64,000 nt of DNA from Caldicellulosiruptor danielii (GTDB lineage Bacteria; Bacillota; Thermoanaerobacteria; Caldicellulosiruptorales; Caldicellulosiruptoraceae): assembly GCF_034343125.1 (NCBI RefSeq), contig NZ_CP139957.1:1387001-1451000 (forward strand). The letters are read 5' to 3'. A model generated the notes under the pieces. It worked only from the letters and a program-made list of their open reading frames with translations. It did not search any database and was not told the DNA's origin. Of this stretch, positions 48,639-61,300 are shown in pieces (within the stretch, counting starts at the first letter, position 1; each line of letters opens with the position of its first letter). Both the position numbers and the translations under genes were made by a program.

Positions 48639-49051
48639 TATATCTTCTTTTTATTTTCTTCAGCAAGTTTTAACCTGTTTAGCGCTCTATACAGTGCTGC
48701 TTTGTATCTTTCAAACTCATCAGGAGGAAGCTTTTGCTCGAGTCTTTTCTCAGCCCTCTCTTTAGCCAAAAGCGCTCTTTGCCTATCTATCTCCTCTGGC
48801 CATTCTACTGCATCACTCAATATTATCGCCTTATTATTTTTCACTTCAAGCAAACCACCAGCAATGGCTGCTTCTTTCCACTTTCCATCCTTCTTTATTC
48901 TCAACTTTCCAATACCAATGGGTACAACAATAGGTTGATGGTTTGCCATAATACCTATCTCACCATCTATTGTTCGCACAACTATCATTTCAACCTTATC
49001 TTTAAAAAAAACCCTTTCAGGCTGGAGAACCTCCAATTCAAATTCAGCCAT
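48638..49051 (-). CDS. atpC: ATP synthase F1 epsilon subunit
   Basis: 137 residues. The N-terminal beta-sandwich (FELEVLQPERVFF, EIGIMANHQPIVVPI) and the C-terminal helical hairpin (EEIDRQRALLAKERAEKRL) are intact. ATG 49051 is nine bases behind GAGGTG; GTG 49063 is less likely. Last gene of the atp operon. Confidence 0.94.
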   Translation of the reverse strand: MAEFELEVLQPERVFFKDKVEMIVVRTIDGEIGIMANHQPIVVPIGIGKLRIKKDGKWKEAAIAGGLLEVKNNKAIILSDAVEWPEEIDRQRALLAKERAEKRLEQKLPPDEFERYKAALYRALNRLKLAEENKKKI

Positions 49052-49071
49052 CTTTAAATTCACCTCAAGAT

Positions 49072-50481
<1,410 letters not shown>

Positions 50482-50520
50482 CTACACTCCCTCAAATTAA
50501 AATCAAGATTGTTAAAAATA

Positions 50521-51399
50521 TCATTTCAAAGCTGCGGCACCACTTATAATTTCTGAAATTTCCTGAGTTATCACAGCCTGGCGTTCTCTGTTAAGTTTTA
50601 AAATAAGTTTTTGTATCATCTCATCAGCACTTTTTGTGGCATTGTCCATTGCTGTCATCCTTGCAGCAAGTTCACTCACATATGAGTCCATCATAGCACC
50701 AAAGATAATTCCTTTGATGTATTCATAAATAACAATGTCAAGCACAGAAACTGGGTCCGGTTCGTAAATTATCATCTCATCACTTTTGTCTTCTTCTATA
50801 CCAAATTCTGTCTTGTCGAGAGGCAATAGTTTTTTGATAGTAACTTCTTGTTTTATGGTTGAAATAAGTTTTGTGTAAACGATGTAAACTTCATGAATTT
50901 CACCGGTATAATATTTTTTCACTATTTTTTGCGAAATAAGTCTTGCAAGTTTTACAGTAACAGACTGTGTTTGATAATTAAAATCTTCTTCTACTTGATA
51001 TCCATGACGAACCAAAAAGTTTCGACCTACCACACCGATAGGGAAAAACGTCACATCAGCTTCCTTAGACAAATTCTCATAGAAACCAATTGTACTTCTC
51101 AGAACGTTTGCATTGTACCCCCCACATAACCCTTTGTCGCCACTGATAACTATAACTCCTATTTTCTTTTTCCCCTCTTTATATGACCCTTCAAATAGAA
51201 TGTGCGGGGTTTTTATCCCATGCAAAATCAAATCTTTCATAAACTCATTTACCTTTTCAAAATAAGGTCTTGTGCTATCAAGCCTATCTCTGAGCCTTTT
51301 CACCTTTGATGCAGAAATAAGATACATCGCTCTTGTAATCTTTTTTGTCTCATTGACACTTCTAATTCTTGATTTTATCCATCTTGTTTTGTTTGCCAT
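50521..51399 (-). CDS. atpG: ATP synthase F1 gamma subunit
   Basis: 292 residues. Central shaft: long N-terminal helix ([25 protein letters not shown]), a Rossmann-like centre with [16 protein letters not shown], and a long C-terminal helix ([17 protein letters not shown], with REILRQ-like end [21 protein letters not shown]). Normal length; 13 bases after atpA. Confidence 0.96.
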   Translation of the reverse strand: MANKTRWIKSRIRSVNETKKITRAMYLISASKVKRLRDRLDSTRPYFEKVNEFMKDLILHGIKTPHILFEGSYKEGKKKIGVIVISGDKGLCGGYNANVLRSTIGFYENLSKEADVTFFPIGVVGRNFLVRHGYQVEEDFNYQTQSVTVKLARLISQKIVKKYYTGEIHEVYIVYTKLISTIKQEVTIKKLLPLDKTEFGIEEDKSDEMIIYEPDPVSVLDIVIYEYIKGIIFGAMMDSYVSELAARMTAMDNATKSADEMIQKLILKLNRERQAVITQEISEIISGAAALK

Positions 51400-51412
51400 C
51401 TTATAATCTCAC

Positions 51413-53493
<2,081 letters not shown>

Positions 53494-53495
53494 CT

Positions 53496-53987
53496 TTAAG
53501 CAACCCCTGCCTCATCAAATATGTTCTCAACCATCTTCTTATTTTCCTCTGTATTTAAATTCTTTTCAATAACTCTCGATGCAGCAAGAAGCGCAATTGA
53601 AACAAACTGATTTTTGAGTTCATTTATTTGTTTCTTCTTTTCAATCTCAAATTGTCTGAAGGCATCTTCCATAATCCTGTTAGCCTCAAGCTTTGCATTT
53701 TCAATGATTTCTGCCGCTTGTCTTTTTGCTTCTAAAGTTGCACTTTCCACAATCTCATTTGCCTTTGCATGTGCTTGGGCAAGTATATTCTCATATTCTT
53801 CCTTTAGCTTTATTGCCTCTTCTTTTGACTTTGCTGCAAAATCAAGCTGCTCTTGAATCATCTGGGATCTTTTTTCCATGAACTGTGTAACTCTTTGAAA
53901 GAAAAATTTTTTGTACACAAGGTAAAGTATTAAAAAGTTTATAACTGCCCAAAAGAATATATTCTCAAATATCTTAAGCTCGAACAT
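53496..53987 (-). CDS. atpF: ATP synthase Fo subunit b
   Basis: 163 residues. One N-terminal membrane helix ([20 protein letters not shown]) followed by a long charged helix (residues 30-150) that forms the peripheral stalk dimer. Normal Gram-positive length. Confidence 0.95.
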   Translation of the reverse strand: MFELKIFENIFFWAVINFLILYLVYKKFFFQRVTQFMEKRSQMIQEQLDFAAKSKEEAIKLKEEYENILAQAHAKANEIVESATLEAKRQAAEIIENAKLEANRIMEDAFRQFEIEKKKQINELKNQFVSIALLAASRVIEKNLNTEENKKMVENIFDEAGVA

Positions 53988-54069
53988 TTTGTTTTACCAT
54001 CTCCTTCTCAATCCTCGTTAATAGAGAATTATTTCTATCTTAGTAAAATTTAAGCGTTGAAAAGAGATG

Positions 54070-54095
54070 ACGCTCCCCAATGACATGGAGAGCGC
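54070..54095 (-). other. Hairpin between atpE and atpF
   Basis: Arms ACGCTCCCC (54070-54078) and GGAGAGCGC (54087-54095). On the transcribed minus strand they pair with two G-U pairs. It directly follows the atpE stop, where it may help keep the c-subunit message abundant. Confidence 0.45.
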
Positions 54096-54311
54096 TTATT
54101 TAACCTTTAAAACTAACAATATTGCAATAACAAAACTGTAGATAGCAACTGCTTCTGCAAGTGCTGCACCAAGAAAAAAAATTGGCATAATTCTGCCTTG
54201 CGCTTCAGGTTGACGTCCAACCGCCTCGGCTGCTTTTGCAGTTGCAATACCAATACCAATACCTACACCTAAACCTGCCAGCATTGCTATACCAGCTGCT
54301 AATGCTGTCAT
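54096..54311 (-). CDS. atpE: ATP synthase Fo subunit c
   Basis: 71 residues, two membrane helices with the RQPEAQG polar loop. The ion-binding glutamate is in ALAEAVAIYSF. The Na+-type partners are absent: the GQG-type glutamine of helix 1 is isoleucine (GIGIGIA) and the serine after the glutamate is alanine, so H+ coupling is predicted. Several ring copies per enzyme are needed. Confidence 0.96.
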   Translation of the reverse strand: MTALAAGIAMLAGLGVGIGIGIATAKAAEAVGRQPEAQGRIMPIFFLGAALAEAVAIYSFVIAILLVLKVK

Positions 54312-54337
54312 CTGAAAACACCTCCAAAATTAATAGA

Positions 54338-55018
54338 TTATTCTTCTAATGCTTCATAAAGGTAAATTAAGGAAAGAAATGTAAATATTGTTGCCTGAAG
54401 AACACCGTCAAATATATCAAAATATAAACTTGCTGCTGCTGGAATACCAACAGGAGGTATGTGAGATTTTATGAGACCATGGTAAATGAGCTCCATGATG
54501 GTAGTCCCAGCAAGAATATTACCGAATAATCGGGCAGATAAAGAAAGAGTTCTTGTGAAATAGTCCAAAAACTTAAACGGGAAAATAATAAGGATGGGTC
54601 TAAAGTGACTTAAAAACCATCTTATAGGATTTTTTAGTATTATTGTAGAGATTATCAATACTAAAATAGACATCACACCAAAACTTGCAGTAACATTCAA
54701 GTTACTTGTTGGTGGCTGAAAACCAAAAAGTCCCACCAGATTCATGCTCAGAAGAAACAAAAACAGAGTTCCTAAATATGGTGAAAAAATACGCCAATAA
54801 TGACCTAAAAAATTCTTAGTTATCTTATTCATAGAATCAACGATAAATTCAGCAATCATCTGCTTTTTCGTGGGCACAAGTTTCATGTTAGAGGTCAAAT
54901 AAAATGCAAGACCAATCAAAAATAGCATCACAGCCCACATCTCAACAACTGCAACTCTCACAGGTATGCCTTTCCCAATAGGAATGGTAAATAAAACCTT
55001 TACAACACTTTCACCCAT
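54338..55018 (-). CDS. atpB: ATP synthase Fo subunit a
   Basis: 226 residues, five to six membrane helices. The essential arginine lies in LSLSARLFGNILAGTTIMEL and the following conserved region near YLYEALEE closes the protein. Forms the ion half-channels with the c ring. Nine bases after atpI-like gene. Confidence 0.95.
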   Translation of the reverse strand: MGESVVKVLFTIPIGKGIPVRVAVVEMWAVMLFLIGLAFYLTSNMKLVPTKKQMIAEFIVDSMNKITKNFLGHYWRIFSPYLGTLFLFLLSMNLVGLFGFQPPTSNLNVTASFGVMSILVLIISTIILKNPIRWFLSHFRPILIIFPFKFLDYFTRTLSLSARLFGNILAGTTIMELIYHGLIKSHIPPVGIPAAASLYFDIFDGVLQATIFTFLSLIYLYEALEE

Positions 55019-55026
55019 CTTTCACT

Positions 55027-55401
55027 TCACTTCCTTGAGAACTTTTTAGAGTAAGTATAGGCAAAAGCAAATGAAAGTAGCAAGGTTATTGGATAGCTTA
55101 TTAGAAGCACCACAATGTATATGATTTTTGTGACATTATAAATGGATATAAAAGAGACCAAAAAAATCAACAGAACAACAATTAAATAGTGACTTATAAA
55201 GTGGATTATGCTAAACTGCTTTGAAAGAATTCCTTCAACCACATTAGCCAAAGTATAGATTGTACAAATAAACAGAATACTAATTACCACTGAAATTAAC
55301 AAAACATCTACTCTCTTTGAATATATATATAAACTCACACACAAGCACAGGTATATAAGTGAAGCTAACTTTAAACTCAATCTTACTACATAAGGCCTCA
55401 T
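55027..55401 (-). CDS. atpI: ATP synthase subunit I-like membrane protein
   Basis: 124 residues with four hydrophobic helices and a basic end. Sequence of AtpI is poorly conserved, and assignment rests on position (first gene before atpB), length and topology. AtpI proteins assist c-ring assembly. ATG behind a weak GAGAAG. Confidence 0.7.
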   Translation of the reverse strand: MRPYVVRLSLKLASLIYLCLCVSLYIYSKRVDVLLISVVISILFICTIYTLANVVEGILSKQFSIIHFISHYLIVVLLIFLVSFISIYNVTKIIYIVVLLISYPITLLLSFAFAYTYSKKFSRK

Positions 55402-55438
55402 TTTACTTCTCTACTTTCCAAAGAGAAAACTTATAAAT

Positions 55439-55467
55439 ATGTTACACCCTTATGTGAGAAATTTCAA
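55439..55467 (-). promoter_or_regulatory. Promoter of the atp operon
   Basis: Minus strand TTGAAA (55462-55467), 17-base spacer, TAACAT (55439-55444), 38 bases before atpI. Confidence 0.55.
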
Positions 55468-55488
55468 GCCTATCAAAAAAATTTTTTG

Positions 55489-57024
55489 TTATTCCCACTC
55501 AATTGTAGCAGGTGGTTTTGAAGTAATGTCATATACCACTCTATTTACTTTTTTTACCCTGTTTACAATCTCATTTGAAACCCTCTCTAAAACTTCATAA
55601 GGTATTTTAGCCCAGTCGGCTGTCATTCCATCAATGCTTGTAACAGCCCTCAAGGCAACCGTGTAATCATATGTTCTCTCATCACCCATGACACCAACAC
55701 TTTTTATATTAGTTAACACTGCAAAGTACTGCCAAATTTCATTGTCAAGACCGCTCTGTTCAATTTCTTTTCTAAAAATCCAGTCAACCTCGCGCAGTAT
55801 TTCCAATTTCTCTTGCGTAACCTCACCAATTATCCTTATTGCAAGACCTGGTCCGGGAAAAGGCTGTCTTTTGACAATCTTTTCAGGTATTCCTAATTCT
55901 ATTCCTACCCTTCTTACTTCATCTTTGAAAAGTTCTTTGAGAGGTTCAATTATTTTTTCAAATTTTATTTTTTTGGGAAGACCTCCTACGTTGTGATGAC
56001 TTTTTATTGTTGCAGCCTTGCCAACTCCACTTTCAATCACGTCAGGATAAATAGTCCCCTGCACTAAAAACTTTATATCACCAAGCTTTTCAGCTTCTTC
56101 TTCAAAAACCCTTATAAATTCCCTTCCAATAATCTTACGTTTTTCCTCAGGGTCAGTAACGCCTCTTAAAGCTTCCAAAAACCTATCTTTTGCATCAACT
56201 CTGATTACATTCATGTCAAACTGGTCTTTAAAAATGCTCATAACCTCATCAGCTTCGCCTTTTCTCAAAAGACCATGGTCAACAAATATGCAATAAAGAT
56301 TTTTCCCTATCGCTTTGTGAACAAGGACTGCTGCAACAGAGGAGTCAACACCACCTGATAGAGCACATACCACTTTTTGGCTTGCAACAATGCTTTTTAT
56401 CTCACTGACCTTTTCCTCAATAAATGATAAAGTTTTCCAATCACCACTGCACTGGCAAATATTAAATAAAAAGTTTTTTATAATTTCCCGTCCATACTCG
56501 GTATGAACAACCTCAGGATGAAATTGAACACCATAAATTTTTCTGGTATCATCTCCAAATGCTGCAATTGGACAATTCTCGGTAGATGCTAAAACTTTAA
56601 ATCCCTCAGGAAGTTTTTCCACAAAGTCTGTGTGGCTCATCCAACACACAGAATGCTCAGGTATTCTACTGAAAAGAAGAGAAGAAGTATCATATTTTAT
56701 ATGTGTCTTTCCGTACTCTCGAAATAGCGCTTTTGCCACTTTTCCCCCCAAAAGATGAGCAATCAACTGGTTTCCATAACATATCCCAAGTATTGGTATA
56801 CCAGTTTCAAAAAGCATTTTATCAATCATAGGGGCATTTGGTTCATATACACTTGATGGTCCACCTGTAAATATAATTCCTTTTGGATTTGCGCTAATTA
56901 TCTTTTTAATAGGTGTATCATATGGCCAAATTTCACAGTATACTCCACATTCTCTTACCCTTCTTGCAATAAGCTGATTGTACTGTCCGCCAAAGTCCAG
57001 AACTATTACAATCTCATGTTTCAA
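55489..57024 (-). CDS. guaA: GMP synthase (glutamine-hydrolysing)
   Basis: 511 residues. N-terminal class I amidotransferase: [12 protein letters not shown], nucleophilic cysteine in [29 protein letters not shown]. Then the PP-loop ATP pyrophosphatase [14 protein letters not shown] and the C-terminal dimerisation domain ending PATIEWE. Converts XMP to GMP. TTG start behind AAGGATGG. No riboswitch seen. Confidence 0.97.
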   Translation of the reverse strand: MKHEIVIVLDFGGQYNQLIARRVRECGVYCEIWPYDTPIKKIISANPKGIIFTGGPSSVYEPNAPMIDKMLFETGIPILGICYGNQLIAHLLGGKVAKALFREYGKTHIKYDTSSLLFSRIPEHSVCWMSHTDFVEKLPEGFKVLASTENCPIAAFGDDTRKIYGVQFHPEVVHTEYGREIIKNFLFNICQCSGDWKTLSFIEEKVSEIKSIVASQKVVCALSGGVDSSVAAVLVHKAIGKNLYCIFVDHGLLRKGEADEVMSIFKDQFDMNVIRVDAKDRFLEALRGVTDPEEKRKIIGREFIRVFEEEAEKLGDIKFLVQGTIYPDVIESGVGKAATIKSHHNVGGLPKKIKFEKIIEPLKELFKDEVRRVGIELGIPEKIVKRQPFPGPGLAIRIIGEVTQEKLEILREVDWIFRKEIEQSGLDNEIWQYFAVLTNIKSVGVMGDERTYDYTVALRAVTSIDGMTADWAKIPYEVLERVSNEIVNRVKKVNRVVYDITSKPPATIEWE

Positions 57025-57042
57025 ACCATACCATCCTTTCTT

Positions 57043-58005
57043 TTAAATATGATAATATAAGAACACCAGTAAAGGAATTGTTATGAGCGAAAAAAGAGTT
57101 GTTACAAAAATGGTTCGGGTTGCATAGTGGCTATCGCCGTCATATCTATAGGAAAGTACAGAGCTTATTATAGCTGTTGGCATCCCTGTCTGAAGCACAA
57201 TTATGAGTCTTGTAAAATTATCTATTGATAGATATTTGGTAAGATACATAATACTAAGCGGTAACAAGACCATCTTGAATAGTGCTATTGCATAGGCAGA
57301 AGAAGTTTTTAATGTCTCTTTAAACGATACTTCTGCCAGCAAACATCCAATAAAAAACATCGAAAGATAAATTGTGGTTTTCCCAAAGGGATTCAAGGCG
57401 TCATAAATTGTCAGAAACACTTTGTTATATGAATTTTTTATATCATGTGGCAATATTCCTTTTATAAGATAAATAACAAATGCTACAAAGACAGCAATAG
57501 AATTTGTATTTACAATTCCAAATTTAGTTTTCTCTCGATTGTGCCGGGTTATTATTGAAAGTCCTAAGGACCAAGCCAGAAAATCATGCATAATATTGTA
57601 ACTTGCTGCAAAGAAAACTCCCTTTTCACCAAAGATTGAATACAATAAGGGGAAAGACAAAAATCCTGTGTTACCGAAGGCTGAACAAAAAATATGAGTA
57701 TAAAAAGTTTTTCCTTTGAGCTTAAATAAAGACCCTGTTATGTAGCCAAGCAAAAGCAAAATCATAATTCCCACAAATGCTGAAAGTATCAAAATAAATA
57801 CATTCTTTACTACCTGTGCAGAGAAAGGTTTGCTACTTATTGTTGTAAAAAGCAAAATGGGCGCTGTCACTTTTACAATAAGTTCACTTACAGTGTCCTT
57901 TACAGTTGTTGAAAATAGATTTAACTTTGTCCCTAAAAATCCTATAAATATAACAGTAAATAGAAATAATAAATTCTTCAGAAAAATTAGAACTTCATCA
58001 TTCAT
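57043..58005 (-). CDS. AEC-family (auxin efflux carrier type) permease
   Basis: 320 residues, about ten hydrophobic helices in two inverted halves. The family patterns around helix 4 (AFGNTGFLSFPLLYSIFG) and helix 9 (LQTGMPTAIISSVLSYRY) are clear. Bacterial members include malate and other dicarboxylate permeases. ATG 58005, 11 bases behind GAAGGG. It is on the same strand as guaA, 18 bases upstream, and may share its transcript; substrate unknown. Confidence 0.87.
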   Translation of the reverse strand: MNDEVLIFLKNLLFLFTVIFIGFLGTKLNLFSTTVKDTVSELIVKVTAPILLFTTISSKPFSAQVVKNVFILILSAFVGIMILLLLGYITGSLFKLKGKTFYTHIFCSAFGNTGFLSFPLLYSIFGEKGVFFAASYNIMHDFLAWSLGLSIITRHNREKTKFGIVNTNSIAVFVAFVIYLIKGILPHDIKNSYNKVFLTIYDALNPFGKTTIYLSMFFIGCLLAEVSFKETLKTSSAYAIALFKMVLLPLSIMYLTKYLSIDNFTRLIIVLQTGMPTAIISSVLSYRYDGDSHYATRTIFVTTLFSLITIPLLVFLYYHI

Positions 58006-58062
58006 TGCTGTCAAGACCCTTCTAATAAAAAGTGCGTTTTAAATGTTCAAGCTCTATTATAT

Positions 58063-58091
58063 AAAAAAAGAGTGCCTTTTTACAAGGCACT
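58063..58091 (-). terminator. Terminator after the membrane-anchored protein
   Basis: AGTGCCTT (58071-58078) pairs with AAGGCACT (58084-58091), five-base loop, followed on the minus strand by CTTTTTTT. Confidence 0.85.
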
Positions 58092-58709
58092 TTATTCTGT
58101 AATCTCTATTTCTTCAACTTCTTGTGATGTGTTTGCAAGGAAGTTTAGCTTTTCTTTCATCTTGTTCATCACTTCTTTGGCAACATCAGCAGAGTACTTT
58201 TCCATTGCAAAAACAGGTGCTGTTGTAGGAGTTGATGCTTTTACTATTCTTATAATTTTGAGCTGAGGTTTATCCTGTGTTGTGGAACGAACTTTAGAAC
58301 CCATTAAAATGTAATCTGCATATCCCTGTTTGAATACACCAATTACCACTTCTTCATATGGTTGTGATAGAATCTTTGAAGACTCTGAAACTTTAATCTG
58401 CATGGGAATAATCTGAGTTTTTCCATCTTTGCCTGTGGTGTATAGCTGGTCCAGATTTGAAAATACTACATTTGCACCTTCAACAGGAAGACCAGTTTTG
58501 CTGTCAACAACCATAACCTGTAAGTAACCTTTTAAACCTTCAGTTTTTGAAACCTGTTCAGATACTGGCACAGAAGAATTTTTTTGAACTTCTGTAGAGG
58601 TCAATTTTGAATTTTCTAAGCTTTTGTTAGAAATAATTCCTACCAAAGCAATAACGAATATAGCTAAAATTGTGATGGCTAAAAACCTGTTTGAAACCTT
58701 GCTGAGCAT
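58092..58709 (-). CDS. Membrane-anchored extracellular protein with a carboxypeptidase-regulatory-like fold
   Basis: 205 residues. One N-terminal membrane helix (FLAITILAIFVIALVGIIS) without a clear cleavage site, then a low-complexity S/T/K linker (about 30-58) and a beta domain (GYLQVMVVDSKTGLPVEGANVVFSN with a GKDGKTQI turn) as in CarboxypepD_reg-like modules. Ends in an acidic tail. Probably an anchored surface protein; function unknown. Confidence 0.65.
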   Translation of the reverse strand: MLSKVSNRFLAITILAIFVIALVGIISNKSLENSKLTSTEVQKNSSVPVSEQVSKTEGLKGYLQVMVVDSKTGLPVEGANVVFSNLDQLYTTGKDGKTQIIPMQIKVSESSKILSQPYEEVVIGVFKQGYADYILMGSKVRSTTQDKPQLKIIRIVKASTPTTAPVFAMEKYSADVAKEVMNKMKEKLNFLANTSQEVEEIEITE

Positions 58710-58781
58710 ATTTTTATTATCTCCCTTGCCAAATAATAATTCTACTAAAATATATTATTCAGTTGTATTTTCTATCACTAC

Positions 58782-58811
58782 TTGTTTACCGAAAAAAGAT
58801 TAGGGTATAAA
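58782..58811 (+). promoter_or_regulatory. Promoter of the flavodiiron protein gene
   Basis: TTGTTT (58782-58787), 18-base spacer, TATAAA (58806-58811), 53 bases before the gene. Confidence 0.5.
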
Positions 58812-58863
58812 TAATTTTGAATACCAAAAAAATCATCTTTAAGAAAAGCGGAGGGAAAGGAAA

Positions 58864-60066
58864 ATGCATGCTAAACTAAGAGATGGATTTTACTCAGTCG
58901 GTGTACAAGATCCAAACTTGAGGATATTTGATATTGTAATGTACACTAAATATGGAACTACCTATAACTCTTATTTGGTTATTGGCAGCGAAAAAATAGC
59001 TTTGATTGAGAATGTTAAATATAAGTTTTTTGACCAATTTTTAGACAACATAAAAGAAATTATCTCACCAGAGAAAATAGACTATCTGATAATAAACCAC
59101 ACAGAACCAGACCATTCAGGTTCAATTGAGAAACTTTTAGAGATTAACCCCAATATAAAAGTGTTTGGAAGCAATACCGCAATTAAATTTTTGAAAAAGA
59201 TTACAAATAAAGATTTTCAAGCTCAAATTGTCAATCATAATGACGTGGTTTCACTTGGAAATAAAACCTTAAAATTTATTTCTGCTCCCTTTTTGCACTG
59301 GCCTGACTCTATCTATACCTACCTTATCGAAGACAAAATCCTTTTTACCTGTGACTCATTTGGCTGCCATTTTAGTACTGAAAACCTTGATATTAACTGG
59401 GTTATGCAAAATCAAAGAGAAGGTTTTATGGATGCTTATAAGTACTATTACGATGTTATTATGTCACCGTTCAAAAGTTATGTTCTGCAAGCAATAGATA
59501 AGATAAAAGATTTAGAAATTGATATAATTGCTCCAGGGCATGGTCCTATATTAACAAATTATAAAGAGGAATTGATTTTGTTATATAAATCATGGTCTGA
59601 AAAACTTTTAGAAAAGCCGTTTAAACCCTATGTTGTGATAGTTTATGTATCGGCGTATGGATACACAGAAATGCTTGCAAAAAAAATTGCAGAAGGTATT
59701 GAGCAAAGTGGTTTAGATGTTCTTGTTTACAACGCAATAGAACACAAGCCAGAAGAGATTGTAGAGAAAATCTATTTTGCAAACGGCGTGTTGTTTGGTT
59801 CCTCAACAATAAATTCTGATGCCCTGCCACCTATTTATGACATACTCACAAGATTAAATCCTGTTGTGCACGGCGGAAAGGTAGCAGCTGCATTTGGTTC
59901 ATATGGATGGAGTGGTGAAGCTGTGCCAAATATTGAAAGCCGTTTAAAGCAGCTAAGATTTAAAGTTGTTCAACCCGGGTTAAAGGTAAATTTTAAGCCA
60001 AACGAAGAAGAGTTAAAAAAATCTTTTGAATTTGGTATACTATTTACTGAAAAGATAAATGAATAA
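58864..60066 (+). CDS. Flavodiiron protein (FprA, A-type)
   Basis: 400 residues. Metallo-beta-lactamase-like N-terminal domain with the diiron ligands HTEPDH (residues about 79-84), H in FLHWPDS, D in FTCDSFG and H in APGHGPI. C-terminal flavodoxin domain from about 255 (VIVYVSAYGYTEMLAK, GSSTINSDALPP, GSYGWSGEA). Reduces O2 to water and possibly NO, protecting anaerobes. ATG behind GGAGGG. Co-directional with the oxidoreductase 18 bases downstream. Confidence 0.94.
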   Translation: MHAKLRDGFYSVGVQDPNLRIFDIVMYTKYGTTYNSYLVIGSEKIALIENVKYKFFDQFLDNIKEIISPEKIDYLIINHTEPDHSGSIEKLLEINPNIKVFGSNTAIKFLKKITNKDFQAQIVNHNDVVSLGNKTLKFISAPFLHWPDSIYTYLIEDKILFTCDSFGCHFSTENLDINWVMQNQREGFMDAYKYYYDVIMSPFKSYVLQAIDKIKDLEIDIIAPGHGPILTNYKEELILLYKSWSEKLLEKPFKPYVVIVYVSAYGYTEMLAKKIAEGIEQSGLDVLVYNAIEHKPEEIVEKIYFANGVLFGSSTINSDALPPIYDILTRLNPVVHGGKVAAAFGSYGWSGEAVPNIESRLKQLRFKVVQPGLKVNFKPNEEELKKSFEFGILFTEKINE

Positions 60067-60084
60067 AAAGCTGGTGCATATACA

Positions 60085-61266
60085 ATGGAAAAGTATGACA
60101 TTGTTATAATTGGCGGGGGACCTGCCGGTGTAACCATTGCAGAACAGATAAGAAAAGAGAACAAGAATATATCAGTTTGCATACTAAGTGAAGAAAAGGT
60201 TTTTCCTTATTATAGGTTAAGACTTGGATATTATCTTCAAAATCCTATAGATGAAAAGTTCTTTTTGAAATCTTCAGAGTGGTACCAAGTGAACAATATA
60301 AAATTGATGTTGAATAGTAAGGTTGAGGAATGTAATTTTGAGGAAAAATCTGTAGTTTCAAGGGGTCAAAAAATAGAGTGGGACTATCTTGTTATTGCTT
60401 CAGGCTCAAAACCCTGCCTTCCTGAGCATCTGTTAAATGAAAAGTTGCAAAACTTTGTCTTCACATTTAGAAACTATGAAGATTTGCTTTTGCTTAAAAA
60501 AAGACTGTCACAGGCTGGCAGAGTTGTAATTGTTGGTGCCGGACTTTTGGGATTAGAACTTGCATCTGCACTTGAGGGTAAGGAAATAACAGTAGTTGAA
60601 CTAAGCAAAATAATATTGCCAAAACAATTGGATGAAGTTGCCTCTTTTCTACTGGAAGAACATATTGTAAAAAAAGGAGTTAAGATAATTTTGAACAATA
60701 AAATCGAAAATGTTGAACCTCATCAAAACGGATTGAAAATAACACTTTCAAGTGGTCAGGCTATTGAATGTGATATACTCATTTTTTCGGCTGGAGTTGT
60801 ACCAAATACTGAGTTTATAAATTCGCAGGAAGATATTCTAAATAGCAAAAGAGGTATAGATGTTAATTACAAAATGCAGACTAAGCTTCCCAATGTGTAT
60901 GCTTGTGGTGATGTTGCCTACATTGACGGTCAAAATCCAGGAAGCTGGATGTTTGCTTTAGAAAGTGCAAAAATAGTCGCAAAAAATATTTTAGGATTTG
61001 AAACCTTCTATCAAAATATGCCATTGCCATATTTCCTAAAAGCGTTTGGATATGAAGTTGTTTCTGCAGGTGATATGCAAAATCTGCAAAATGCAAATAT
61101 ACTTGAATTTTTAGATAAGAGTAGAATGATTTATAAAAAATTTGTTGTAAAAAATAACAAGTTAGCTGCATACCTTCTCTTAAATGACACTAAAACACAT
61201 TTGCAGCTTTCTAAGTTTTTAAATAGTCATGTTGACATAAAATTGTTAGAGAGCTTTTTAAAATAA
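60085..61266 (+). CDS. FAD-dependent NAD(P)H oxidoreductase (rubredoxin reductase-like)
   Basis: 393 residues. FAD-binding IIGGGPAGVTIAEQI, NAD-binding VIVGAGLLGLELAS and the late FAD motif VYACGDVAYI. No redox-active CxxC, so it is of the rubredoxin/NADH oxidase type, not a thioredoxin reductase. Its place after the flavodiiron gene suggests it supplies electrons, probably through a rubredoxin encoded elsewhere. Electron partner not shown by the sequence. Confidence 0.88.
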   Translation: MEKYDIVIIGGGPAGVTIAEQIRKENKNISVCILSEEKVFPYYRLRLGYYLQNPIDEKFFLKSSEWYQVNNIKLMLNSKVEECNFEEKSVVSRGQKIEWDYLVIASGSKPCLPEHLLNEKLQNFVFTFRNYEDLLLLKKRLSQAGRVVIVGAGLLGLELASALEGKEITVVELSKIILPKQLDEVASFLLEEHIVKKGVKIILNNKIENVEPHQNGLKITLSSGQAIECDILIFSAGVVPNTEFINSQEDILNSKRGIDVNYKMQTKLPNVYACGDVAYIDGQNPGSWMFALESAKIVAKNILGFETFYQNMPLPYFLKAFGYEVVSAGDMQNLQNANILEFLDKSRMIYKKFVVKNNKLAAYLLLNDTKTHLQLSKFLNSHVDIKLLESFLK

Positions 61267-61267
61267 A

Positions 61268-61300
61268 AAGCGGAGCTGCAAAAAATGCTCCGCTTACTTT
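61268..61300. terminator. Bidirectional terminator between oxidoreductase and uvrA
   Basis: AAGCGGAGC (61268-61276) pairs with GCTCCGCTT (61287-61295), followed by ACTTTTT; it overlaps the uvrA stop. Confidence 0.85.

Noticed and set aside
55402-55488. Possible purine riboswitch upstream of atp/guaA
   Set aside because: The sequence before guaA is too short and no aptamer core is visible; the stretch downstream of guaA only holds the atp promoter.
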